From the NCBI GenBank assembly GCA_032718475.1, contig JAUCBJ010008575.1, positions 1 through 64,000 of the forward strand: 64,000 nucleotides of DNA. The letters run 5' to 3'. The number at the start of each line of letters is the position of its first letter. The stretch's first letter is position 1. Of this stretch, positions 26,706 to 40,039 are shown one piece after another. Source of the stretch: Nemertoderma westbladi (taxonomy: Eukaryota; Xenacoelomorpha; Nemertodermatida; Nemertodermatidae). Below the pieces are notes generated by a model. That model was not told where the DNA came from. It searched no databases and worked only from the letters and a program-made list of their open reading frames with translations. The translations under genes and the position numbers were made by a program.

Positions 26706-27700
26706 AATTTAGAGAGAGGTCACACAAATGCGTTGTATAACAAAACCTACTGACACATGGTTTAGAGAGTGACACAAATGCTTTGTATAACAAAACCTAC
26801 AGACACATGGTTTAGAGAGTGACACAAATGCTTTGTATAACAAAACCTACAGACACATGGTTTAGAGAGTGACACAAATGCTTTGTATAACAAAACCTAC
26901 TGACACATGGTTTAGAGAGTGGTGACACCAATGCTTTGTATAACAAAACCTACTCACACATGGTTTAGAGAGTGACACAAATGCTTTGTATAACAAAACC
27001 TACTGACACATGGTTTAGAGAGTGACACCAATGCTTTGTATAACAAAACCTACTGACACATGGTTTAGAGAGTGACACAAATGCTTTGTATAACAAAACC
27101 TACTGACACATGGTTTAGAGAGTGACACAAATGCTTTGTATAACAAAACCTACTGACACATGGTTTAGAGAGTGACACAAATGCTTTGTATAACAAAACC
27201 ACTGACACATGGTTTAGATAGTGACACAAATGCTTTGTATAACAAAACCTACAGACACATGGTTTAGAGAGTGACACAAATGCTTTGTATAACAAAACCT
27301 ACAGACACATGTTTTAGAGAGTGACACAAATGCTTTGTATAACAAAACCTACTGACACATAATTTAGAGAGAGGTCACACAAATGCGTTGTATAACAAAA
27401 CCTACTGACACATGGTTTAGAGAGTGACACAAATGCTTTGTATAACAAAACCTACAGACACATGGTTTAGAGAGTGACACAAATGCTTTGTATAACAAAA
27501 CCTACAGACACATGGTTTAGAGAGTGACACAAATGCTTTGTATAACAAAACCTACTGACACATGGTTTAGAGAGTGGTGACACCAATGCTTTGTATAACA
27601 AAACCTACTCACACATGGTTTAGAGAGTGACACAAATGCTTTGTATAACAAAACCTACTGACACATGGTTTAGAGAGTGACACCAATGCTTTGTATAACA
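26706..27700 (+). repeat. Tandem block with a 655-bp offset
   Basis: The CACATAATTTAGAGAGAGG marker at 26701-26719 recurs 655 bp later at about 27356. The rare TACTCACACATGG marker at 26951 recurs at 27606 with the same offset. The first copy also contains a unit with a 2-base loss (AAAACCACTG near 27197), so the spacing is not an exact sum of 50- and 53-bp units. Confidence 0.75.
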
Positions 27701-30700
27701 AAACCTACTGACACATGGTTTAGAGAGTGACACAAATGCTTTGTATAACAAAACCTACTGACACATGGTTTAGAGAGTGACACAAATGCTTTGTATAACA
27801 AAACCTACTGACACATGGTTTAGAGAGTGACACAAATGCTTTGTATAACAAAACCTACTGACACATGGTTTAGAGAGTGACACAAATGCTTTGTATAACA
27901 AAACCTACTGACACATGGTTTAGAGAGTGACACAAATGCTTTGTATAACAAAACCTACTGACACATAGTTTAGAGAGTGACACAAATGCTTTGTATAACA
28001 AAACCTACTGACACATGGTTTAGAGAGTGACACCAATGCTTTGTATAACAAAACCTACTGACACATGGTTTAGAGAGTGACACCAATGCTTTGTATAACA
28101 AAACCTACTGACACATGGTTTAGAGAGTGACACAAATGCTTTGTATAACAAAACCTACTGACACATGGTTTAGAGAGTGACACAAATGCTTTGTATAACA
28201 AAACCTACTGACACATGGTTTAGAGAGTGACACCAATGCTTTGTATAACAAAACCTACTGACACATGGTTTAGAGAGTGACACAAATGCTTTGTATAACA
28301 AAACCTACTGACACATGGTTTAGAGAGTGACACAAATGCTTTGTATAACAAAACCTACTCACACATGGTTTAGAGAGTGACACAAATGCTTTGTATAACA
28401 AAACCTACAGACACATGATTTAGAGAGTGACACAAATGCTTTGTATAACAAAACCTACTGACACATGGTTTAGAGAGTGACACAAATGCTTTGTATAACA
28501 AAACCTACTGACACATGGTTTAGAGAGTGACACAAATGCTTTGTATAACAAAACCCACAGACACATGGTTTAGAGAGAGGTCACACAAATGCGTTGTATA
28601 ACAAAACCTACTGACACATGATTTAGAGAGTGACACAAATGCTTTGTATAACAAAACCTACTGACACATGGTTTAGAGAGTGACACAAATGCTTTGTATA
28701 ACAAAACCTACAGACACATGGTTTAGAGAGTGATGACACCAATGCTTTGTATAACAAAACCTACTGACACATGGTTTAGAGAGTGACACAAATGCTTTGT
28801 ATAACAAAACCTACAGACACATGGTTTAGAGAGTGATGACACAAATGCTTTGTATAACAAAACCTACTGACACATGGTTTAGAGAGTGACACAAATGCTT
28901 TGTATAACAAAACCTACTGACACATGGTTTAGAGAGTGACACAAATGCGTTGTATAACAAAACCTACTGACACATGGTTTAGAGAGTGACACAAATGCTT
29001 TGTATAACAAAACCTACAGACACATGGTTTAGAGAGTGATGACACCAATGCTTTGTATAACAAAACCTACTGACACATGGTTTAGAGAGTGACACAAATG
29101 CTTTGTATAACAAAACCTACTGACATATGGTTTATAGAGTGACACAAATGCGTTGTATAACAAAACCTACTGACACATGGTTTAGAGAGTGACACAAATG
29201 CTTTGTATAACAAAACCTACTGACACATGGTTTAGAGGGTGACACAAATGCTTTGTATAACAAAACCTACTGACACATGGTTTAGAGAGTGACACAAATG
29301 CTTTGTATAACAAAACATACTGACACATAATTTAGAGAGAGGTCACACAAATGCTTTGTATAACAAAACCTACTGACACATGGTTTAGAGAGTGACACAA
29401 ATGCTTTGTATAACAAAACCTACTGACACATAATTTAGAGAGTGACACAAATGCTTTGTATAACAAAACCTACTGACACATGGTTTAGAGAGTGAAACAA
29501 ATGCTTTGTATAACAAAACCTACTGACACATGGTTTAGAGAGTGACACAAATGCTTTGTATAACAAAACCTACTGACACATAATTTAGAGAGTGACACAA
29601 ATGCTTTGTATAACAAAACCTACTGACACATGGTTTAGAGAGTGAAACAAATGCTTTGTATAACAAAACCTACTGACACATGGTTTAGAGAGTGACACAA
29701 ATGCTTTGTATAACAAAACCTACAGACACATGGTTTAGAGAGTGACACAAATGCTTTGTATAACAAAACCTACTGACACATGGTTTAGAGAGTGGTGACA
29801 CCAATGCTTTGTATAACAAAACCTACTCACACATGGTTTAGAGAGTGACACAAATGCTTTGTATAACAAAACCTACTGACACATGGTTTAGAGAGTGACA
29901 CCAATGCTTTGTATAACAAAACCTACTGACACATGGTTTAGAGAGTGACACAAATGCTTTGTATAACAAAACCTACTGACACATGGTTTAGAGAGTGACA
30001 CAAATGCTTTGTATAACAAAACCTACTGACACATGGTTTAGAGAGTGACACAAATGCTTTGTATAACAAAACCTACTGACACATGGTTTAGAGAGTGACA
30101 CAAATGCTTTGTATAACAAAACCTACTGACACATGGTTTAGAGAGTGACACAAATGCTTTGTATAACAAAACCTACTGACACATAGTTTAGAGAGTGACA
30201 CAAATGCTTTGTATAACAAAACCTACTGACACATGGTTTAGAGAGTGACACCAATGCTTTGTATAACAAAACCTACTGACACATGGTTTAGAGAGTGACA
30301 CAAATGCTTTGTATAACAAAACCTACTGACACATGGTTTAGAGAGTGACACAAATGCTTTGTATAACAAAACCTACTGACACATGGTTTAGAGAGTGACA
30401 CCAATGCTTTGTATAACAAAACCTACTGACACATGGTTTAGAGAGTGACACAAATGCTTTGTATAACAAAACCTACTGACACATGGTTTAGAGAGTGACA
30501 CAAATGCTTTGTATAACAAAACCTACTCACACATGGTTTAGAGAGTGACACAAATGCTTTGTATAACAAAACCTACAGACACATGATTTAGAGAGTGACA
30601 CAAATGCTTTGTATAACAAAACCTACTGACACATGGTTTAGAGAGTGACACAAATGCTTTGTATAACAAAACCTACTGACACATGGTTTAGAGAGTGACA

Positions 30701-31861
30701 CAAATGCTTTGTATAACAAAACCCACAGACACATGGTTTAGAGAGAGGTCACACAAATGCGTTGTATAACAAAACCTACTGACACATGATTTAGAGAGTG
30801 ACACAAATGCTTTGTATAACAAAACCTACTGACACATGGTTTAGAGAGTGACACAAATGCTTTGTATAACAAAACCTACAGACACATGGTTTAGAGAGTG
30901 ATGACACCAATGCTTTGTATAACAAAACCTACTGACACATGGTTTAGAGAGTGACACAAATGCTTTGTATAACAAAACCTACAGACACATGGTTTAGAGA
31001 GTGATGACACAAATGCTTTGTATAACAAAACCTACTGACACATGGTTTAGAGAGTGACACAAATGCTTTGTATAACAAAACCTACTGACACATGGTTTAG
31101 AGAGTGACACAAATGCGTTGTATAACAAAACCTACTGACACATGGTTTAGAGAGTGACACAAATGCTTTGTATAACAAAACCTACAGACACATGGTTTAG
31201 AGAGTGATGACACCAATGCTTTGTATAACAAAACCTACTGACACATGGTTTAGAGAGTGACACAAATGCTTTGTATAACAAAACCTACTGACATATGGTT
31301 TATAGAGTGACACAAATGCGTTGTATAACAAAACCTACTGACACATGGTTTAGAGAGTGACACAAATGCTTTGTATAACAAAACCTACTGACACATGGTT
31401 TAGAGGGTGACACAAATGCTTTGTATAACAAAACCTACTGACACATGGTTTAGAGAGTGACACAAATGCTTTGTATAACAAAACATACTGACACATAATT
31501 TAGAGAGAGGTCACACAAATGCTTTGTATAACAAAACCTACTGACACATGGTTTAGAGAGTGACACAAATGCTTTGTATAACAAAACCTACTGACACATA
31601 ATTTAGAGAGTGACACAAATGCTTTGTATAACAAAACCTACTGACACATGGTTTAGAGAGTGAAACAAATGCTTTGTATAACAAAACCTACTGACACATG
31701 GTTTAGAGAGTGACACAAATGCTTTGTATAACAAAACCTACTGACACATAATTTAGAGAGTGACACAAATGCTTTGTATAACAAAACCTACTGACACATG
31801 GTTTAGAGAGTGAAACAAATGCTTTGTATAACAAAACCTACTGACACATGGTTTAGAGAGT
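27455..31861 (+). repeat. Tandem duplication of a 2218-bp block, one unit missing in the second copy
   Basis: About 27455-29693 matches about 29673-31861. The offset is 2218 for the first part (TACTC at 27606/29824, ACACATAGTT at 27961/30179) and 2168 after about 28080 (ACCCACAG at 28554/30722, TGACATATGG at 29121/31289, TTTAGAGGG at 29231/31399). The 50-bp change equals one unit: two adjacent GACACC units near 28030 and 28080 are represented by one near 30250. The copies diverge at 29694/31862. Confidence 0.87.
28575..28627 (+). repeat. Diverged 53-bp unit of the GAGAGGTCACAC type
   Basis: This unit type begins GAGAGGTCACACAAATGCG, so it is 53 bp long by a different route from the GTGATGACACC class. 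It usually follows a neighbour ending CACATAATTTAGA (for example at about 25895, 26098, 26252, 26706 and 27361) or CACATGGTTTAGA. It occurs near 2800 and 8875-10110, but is densest between about 25.9 and 36.9 kb, so it marks a zone of the array. Confidence 0.8.
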
Positions 31862-32960
31862 CACACAAATGCTTTGTATAACAAAACCTACTGACACATG
31901 GTTTAGAGAGTGACACAAATGCTTTGTATAACAAAACCTACTGACACATGGTTTAGAGAGTGACACAAATTCGTTGTATAACAAAACCTACTGACACATG
32001 GTTTAGAGAGTGACACAAATGCTTTGTATAACAAAACCTACTGACACATGGTTTAGAGAGTGACACAAGTTCGTTGTATAACAAAACCTACTGACACATG
32101 GTTTAGAGAGTGACACAAATGCGTTGTATAACAAAACCTACTGACACATGGTTTAGAGAGTGACACAAATGCGTTGTATAACAAAACCTACTGACACATG
32201 GTTTAGAGAGTGACACAAATGCTTTGTATAACAAAACCTACTGACACATGGTTTAGAGAGTGACACAAATACGTTGTATAACAAAACCTACTGACACATG
32301 GTTTAGAGAGTGACACAAATGCTTTGTATAACAAAACCTACTGACACATGGTTTAGAGAGTGACACAAATGCGTTGTATAACAAAACCTACAGACACATG
32401 GTTTAGAGAGTGACACAAATGCTTTGTATAACAAAACCTACTGACACATGGTTTAGAGAGTGACACAAATGCTTTGTATAACAAAACCTACAGACACATG
32501 GTTTAGAGAGTGACACAAATGCTTTGTATAACAAAACCTACTGACACATGGTTTAGAGAGTGACACAAATGCTTTGTATAACAAACCCTACTGACACATG
32601 GTTTAGATAGTGACACCAATGCTTTGTATAACAAAACCTACTGACACATGGTTTAGAGAGTGACACAAATGCTTTGTATAACAAAACCTACTGACACATG
32701 GTTTAGAGAGTGACACAAATGCTTTGTATAACAAAACCTACTGACACATAATTTAGAGAGAGGTCACCTAAATGCTTTGTATAACAAAACCTACTGACAC
32801 ATGGTTTAGAGAGTGACACAAATGCTTTGTATAACAAAACCTACTCACACATGGTTTAGAGAGTGACACAAATGCTTTGTATAACAAAACCTACAGACAC
32901 ATGGTTTAGAGAGTGACACAAATGCTTTGTATAACAAAACCTACTCACACATGGTTTAGA

Positions 32961-32997
32961 GAGTATAACAAAACCTACTGACACATGGTTTAGAGAG
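32961..32997 (+). repeat. Truncated satellite unit with a 16-bp internal deletion
   Basis: GTTTAGAGAGTATAACAAAAC shows the unit start GAGT joined directly to ATAACAAAACC, with the usual GACACAAATGCTTTGT missing. The loss has a GT at both edges, consistent with slippage or end joining at short homology. It is one of few units much shorter than 49 bp. Confidence 0.75.
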
Positions 32998-33349
32998 TGA
33001 CACAAATGCTTTGTATAACAAAACCTACTCACACATGGTTTAGAGAGTGACACAAATGCTTTGTATAACAAAACCTACAGACACATGGTTTAGAGAGTGA
33101 CACAAATGCTTTGTATAACAAAACCTACTGACACATGGTTTAGAGAGTGACACAAATGCTTTGTATAACAAAACCTACTCACACATGGTTTAGAGAGTGA
33201 CACAAATGCTTTGTATAACAAAACCTACTGACACATGGTTTAGAGAGTGACACAAATGCTTTGTATAACAAAACCTACTGACACATGGTTTAGAGAGTGA
33301 CACAAATGCTTTGTATAACAAAACCTACTGACACATGGTTTAGAGAGTG

Positions 33350-36300
33350 ACACAAATGCTTTGTATAACAAAACCTACAGACACATGGTTTAGAGAGTGA
33401 CACAAATGCTTTGTATAACAAAACCTACAGACACATGGTTTAGAGAATGACACAAATGCTTTGTATAACAAAACCTACAGATACATGGTTTAGAGAGTGA
33501 CACAAATGCTTTGTATAACAAAACCTACTGACACATGGTTTAGAGAGTGACACAAATGCTTTGTATAACAAAACCTACTGACACATGGTTTAGAGAGTGA
33601 CACAAATGCTTTGTATAACAAAACCTACTGACACATGGTTTAGAGAGTGATGACACCAATGCTTTGTATAACAAAACCTACTGACACATGGTTTAGAGAG
33701 TGACACAAATGCTTTGTATAACAAAACCTACAGACACATGGTTTAGAGAGTGACACAAATGCTTTGTATAACAAAACCTACAGACACATGGTTTAGAGAG
33801 TGACACAAATGCTTTGTATAACAAAACCTACAGACACATGGTTTAGAGAGTGACACAAATGCTTTGTATAACAAAACCTACTGACACATGGTTTAGAGAG
33901 TGACACAAATGCTTTGTATAACAAAACCTACTGACACATGGTTTAGAGAGTGACACAAATGCTTTGTATAACAAAACCTACTGACACATGGTTTAGAGAG
34001 AGGTCACACAAATGCTTTGTATAACAAAACCTACTGACACATGGTTTAGAGAGTGACACAAATGCTTTGTATAACAAAACCTACAGACACATGGTTTAGA
34101 GAGTGACACAAATGCTTTGTATAACAAAACCTACAGACACATGGTTTAGAGAGTGACACAAATGCTTTTTATAACAAAACCTACAGACACATGGTTTAGA
34201 GAGTGACACAAATGCTTTGTATAACAAAACCTACAGACACATGGTTTAGAGAGCGACACAAATGCTTTGTATAACAAAACCTACTGACACATGGTTTAGA
34301 GAGTGACACAAATGCTTTGTATAACAAAACCTACTGACACATGGTTTAGAGAGTGACACAAATGCTTTGTATAACAAAACCTACTGACACATGGTTTAGA
34401 GAGTGACACAAATGCGTTGTATAACAAAACCTACTGACACATGGTTTAGAGAGAGGTCACACAAATGCTTTGTATAACAAAACCTACTGACACATGGTTT
34501 AGAGAGTGACACAAATGCTTTGTATAACAAAACCTACAGACACATGGTTTAGAGAGTGACACAAATGCTTTGTATAACAAAACCTACAGACACATGGTTT
34601 AGAGAGTGACACAAATGCTTTGTATAACAAAACCTACTGACACATGGTTTAGAGAGTGATGACACCAATGCTTTGTATAACAAAACCTACTGACACATGG
34701 TTTAGAGAGTCACACAAATGCTTTGTATAACAAAACCTACTGACACAAAATTTAGAGAGAGGTCACACAAATGCGTTGTATAACAAAACCTACTGGCACA
34801 TGGTTTAGAGAGTGACACAAATGCTTTGTATAACAAAACCTACTGACACATGGTTTATAGAGTGACACAAATGCTTTGTATAACAAAACCTACTGACACA
34901 TGGTTTAGAGAGAGGTCACACAAATGCTTTGTATAACAAAACCTACTGACATATGGTTTATAGAGTGACACAAAGGCGTTGTATAACAAAATCTACTGAC
35001 ACATGGTTTAGAGAGTGAAACAAATGCTTTGTATAACAAAACCTACTGACACATGGTTTAGAGAGAGGTCACACAAATGCTTTGTATAACAAAACCTACT
35101 GACACATGATTTAGAGAGTGACACAAATGCTTTGTATAACAAAACCTACAGACACATGGTTTAGAGAGTGACACAAATGCTTTGTATAACAAAACCTACT
35201 GACACATGGTTTAGAGAGTGACACAAATGCGTTGTATAACAAAACCTACTGACACGTGGTTTAGAGAGAGGTCACACAAATGCTTTGTATAACAAAACCT
35301 ACTGACACATGGTTTAGAGAGTAACACAAATGCGTTGTATAACAAAACCTACAGACACATGGTTTATAGAGTGACACAAATGCTTTGTATAACAAAACCT
35401 ACTGACACATGGTTTAGAGAGTGACACAAATGCTTTGTATAACAAAACCTACAGACACATGGTTTAGAGAGTGACACAAATGCTTTGTATAACAAAACCT
35501 ACTGACACATGGTTTAGAGAGTGACACAAATGCTTTGTATAACAAAACCTACTGACACATGGTTTAGAGAGTGACACAAATGCTTTGTATAACAAAACCT
35601 ACTGACACATGGTTTAGAGAGTGGTGACACCAATGCTTTGTATAACAAAACCTACTGACACATGGTTTAGAGAGTGACACAAATGCGTTGTATAACAAAA
35701 CCTACTGACACATGGTTTAGAGAGAGGTCACACAAATGCTTTGTATAACAAAACCTACAGACACATGGTTTAGAGAGTGACACAAATGCTTTGTATAACA
35801 AAACCTACAGACACATGGTTTAGAGAGTGACACAAATGCTTTGTATAACAAAACCTACAGATACATGGTTTAGAGAGTGACACAAATGCTTTGTATAACA
35901 AAACCTACTGACACATGGTTTAGAGAGTGACACAAATGCTTTGTATAACAAAACCTACTGACACATGGTTTAGAGAGTGACACAAATGCTTTGTATAACA
36001 AAACCTACTGACACATGGTTTAGAGAGTGATGACACCAATGCTTTGTATAACAAAACCTACTGACACATGGTTTAGAGAGTGACACAAATGCTTTGTATA
36101 ACAAAACCTACAGACACATGGTTTAGAGAGTGACACAAATGCTTTGTATAACAAAACCTACAGACACATGGTTTAGAGAGTGACACAAATGCTTTGTATA
36201 ACAAAACCTACAGACACATGGTTTAGAGAGTGACACAAATGCTTTGTATAACAAAACCTACTGACACATGGTTTAGAGAGTGATGACACCAATGCTTTGT

Positions 36301-36829
36301 ATAACAAAACCTACTGACACATGGTTTAGAGAGTCACACAAATGCTTTGTATAACAAAACCTACTGACACAAAATTTAGAGAGAGGTCACACAAATGCGT
36401 TGTATAACAAAACCTACTGGCACATGGTTTAGAGAGTGACACAAATGCTTTGTATAACAAAACCTACTGACACATGGTTTATAGAGTGACACAAATGCTT
36501 TGTATAACAAAACCTACTGACACATGGTTTAGAGAGAGGTCACACAAATGCTTTGTATAACAAAACCTACTGACATATGGTTTATAGAGTGACACAAATG
36601 CGTTGTATAACAAAATCTACTGACACATGGTTTAGAGAGTGAAACAAATGCTTTGTATAACAAAACCTACTGACACATGGTTTAGAGAGAGGTCACACAA
36701 ATGCTTTGTATAACAAAACCTACTGACACATGATTTAGAGAGTGACACAAATGCTTTGTATAACAAAACCTACAGACACATGGTTTAGAGAGTGACACAA
36801 ATGCTTTGTATAACAAAACCTACTGACAT
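33350..36829 (+). repeat. Mosaic duplication: two source blocks joined in the copy
   Basis: About 35730-36282 copies about 33350-33902 at offset 2380 (rare marker CAGATACATGG, ATAC at 33481/35861). Then about 36184-36829 copies about 34560-35205 at offset 1624 (CACAAAATTT at 34744/36368, TACTGGCACATGG at 34791/36415). The change in offset without a break shows a deletion of about 756 bp in the copy, or exchange between misaligned units. A further echo of TGACATATGG lies 253 bp on, at 36571/36824. Confidence 0.75.
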
Positions 36830-37049
36830 ATGGTTTATAGAGTGACACAAATGCGTTGTATAACAAAATCTACTGACACATGGTTTAGAGAGTGAAACAA
36901 ATGCTTTGTATAACAAAACCTACTGACACATGGTTTAGAGAGAGGTCACACAAATGCTTTGTATAACAAAACCTACTGACACATGGTTTAGAGAGTGACA
37001 CAAATGCTTTGTATAACAAAACCTACAGACACATGGTTTAGAGAGTGAC

Positions 37050-39859
37050 ACAAATGCTTTGTATAACAAACCCTACTGACACATGGTTTAGAGAGTGACA
37101 CAAATGCTTTGTATAACAAAACCTACTGACACATGGTTTAGAGAGTGACACAAATGCTTTGTATAACAAAACCTACTGACACATGGTTTAGAGAGTGATG
37201 ACACCAATGCTTTGTATAACAAAATCTACTGACACATGGTTTAGAGAGTGACACAAATGCTTTGTATAACAAAACCTACTGACACATGGTTTAGAGAGTG
37301 ACACAAATGCTTTGTATAACAAAACCTACTGACACATGGTTTAGAGAGTGGTGACACCAATGCTTTGTATAACAAAATCTACTGACACATGGTTTAGAGA
37401 GTGACACAAATGCTTTGTATAACAAAACCTACTGACACATGGTTTAGAGAGTGACACAAATGCTTTGTATAACAAAACCTACTGACACATGGTTTAGAGA
37501 GTGATGACACCAATGCTTTGTATAACAAAACCTACTGACACATGGTTTAGAGAGTGACACAAATGCTTTGTATAACAAAACCTACTGACACATGGTTTAG
37601 AGAGTGACACAAATGCGTTGTATAACAAAACCTACTGACACATGGTTTAGAGAGTGACACAAATGCTTTGTATAACAAAACCTACTGACACATGGTTTAG
37701 AGAGTGACACAAATGCGTTGTATAACAAAACCTACTGACACATGGTTTAGAGAGTGACACAAATGCTTTGTATAACAAAACCTACTGACACATGGTTTAG
37801 AGAGTGATGACACCAATGCTTTGTATAACAAAACCTACTGACACATGGTTTAGAGAGTGGTGACACCAATGCTTTGTATAACAAAACCTACTGACACATG
37901 GTTTAGAGAGTGATGACAACAATGCTTTGTATAACAAAACCTACTGACACATGGTTTAGAGAGTGGTGACACCAATGCTTTGTATAACAAAACCTACTGA
38001 CACATGGTTTAGAGAGTGATGACAACAATGCTTTGTATAACAAAACCTACTGACACATGGTTTAGAGAGTGACACCAATGCTTTGTATAACAAAACCTAC
38101 TGACACATGGTTTAGAGAGTGACACAAATGCTTTGTATAACAAAACCTACTGACACATGGTTTAGAGAGTGGTGACACCAATGCTTTGTATAACAAAACC
38201 TACTGACACATGGTTTAGAGAGTGACACAAATGCTTTGTATAACAAAACCTACTGACACATGGTTTAGAGAGTGATGACACCAATGCTTTGTATAACAAA
38301 ACCTACTGACGCATGGTTTAGAGAGTGATGACACCAATGCTTTGTATAACAAAATCTACTGACACATGGTTTAGAGAGTGAAACAAATGCTTTGTATAAC
38401 AAAACCTACTGACACATGGTTTAGAGAGTGACACAAATGCGTTGTATAACAAAACCTACTGACACATGGTTTAGAGAGTGACACAAATGCTTTGTATAAC
38501 AAAACCTACTGACACATGGTTTAGTGAGTGACACAAATGCGTTGTATAACAAAACCTACTGACACATGGTTTAGAGAGTGACACAAATGCGTTGTATAAC
38601 AAACCCTACTGACACATGGTTTAGAGAGTGACACAAATGCTTTGTATAACAAAACCTACTGACACATGGTTTAGAGAGTGACACAAATGCTTTGTATAAC
38701 AAAACCTACTGACACATGGTTTAGAGAGTGATGACACCAATGCTTTGTATAACAAAATCTACTGACACATGGTTTAGAGAGTGACACAAATGCTTTGTAT
38801 AACAAAACCTACTGACACATGGTTTAGAGAGTGACACAAATGCTTTGTATAACAAAACCTACTGACACATGGTTTAGAGAGTGGTGACACCAATGCTTTG
38901 TATAACAAAATCTACTGACACATGGTTTAGAGAGTGACACAAATGCTTTGTATAACAAAACCTACTGACACATGGTTTAGAGAGTGACACAAATGCTTTG
39001 TATAACAAAACCTACTGACACATGGTTTAGAGAGTGATGACACCAATGCTTTGTATAACAAAACCTACTGACACATGGTTTAGAGAGTGACACAAATGCT
39101 TTGTATAACAAAACCTACTGACACATGGTTTAGAGAGTGGTGACACCAATGCTTTGTATAACAAAACCTACTGACACATGGTTTAGAGAGTGACACAAAT
39201 GCGTTGTATAACAAAACCTACTGACACATGGTTTAGAGAGTGACACAAATGCTTTGTATAACAAAACCTACTGACACATGGTTTAGAGAGTGACACAAAT
39301 GCGTTGTATAACAAAACCTACTGACACATGGTTTAGAGAGTGACACAAATGCTTTGTATAACAAAACCTACTGACACATGGTTTAGAGAGTGATGACACC
39401 AATGCTTTGTATAACAAAACCTACTGACACATGGTTTAGAGAGTGGTGACACCAATGCTTTGTATAACAAAACCTACTGACACATGGTTTAGAGAGTGAT
39501 GACAACAATGCTTTGTATAACAAAACCTACTGACACATGGTTTAGAGAGTGGTGACACCAATGCTTTGTATAACAAAACCTACTGACACATGGTTTAGAG
39601 AGTGATGACAACAATGCTTTGTATAACAAAACCTACTGACACATGGTTTAGAGAGTGACACCAATGCTTTGTATAACAAAACCTACTGACACATGGTTTA
39701 GAGAGTGACACAAATGCTTTGTATAACAAAACCTACTGACACATGGTTTAGAGAGTGGTGACACCAATGCTTTGTATAACAAAACCTACTGACACATGGT
39801 TTAGAGAGTGACACAAATGCTTTGTATAACAAAACCTACTGACACATGGTTTAGAGAGT
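37050..39859 (+). repeat. Tandem duplication of a 1533-bp block, 53-bp unit gained in the second copy
   Basis: About 37050-38273 matches about 38583-39859. The offset is 1533 at first (AAACCCTACTG marker, CCC at 37071/38604; AAAATCTACTG at 37221/38754 and 37374/38907) and 1586 later (TGATGACAAC at 37911/39497). The 53-bp change equals one extra GTGGTGACACC unit near 39138 in the second copy. Confidence 0.82.
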
Positions 39860-40039
39860 GACACAAATGCTTTGTATAACAAAACCTACTGACACATGGT
39901 TTAGAGAGTGGTGACACAAATGCTTTGTATAACAAAACCTACTGACACATGGTTTAGAGAGTGGTGACACAAATGCTTTGTATAACAAAACCTACTGACA
40001 CATGGTTTAGAGAGTGATGACACCAATGCTTTGTATAAC

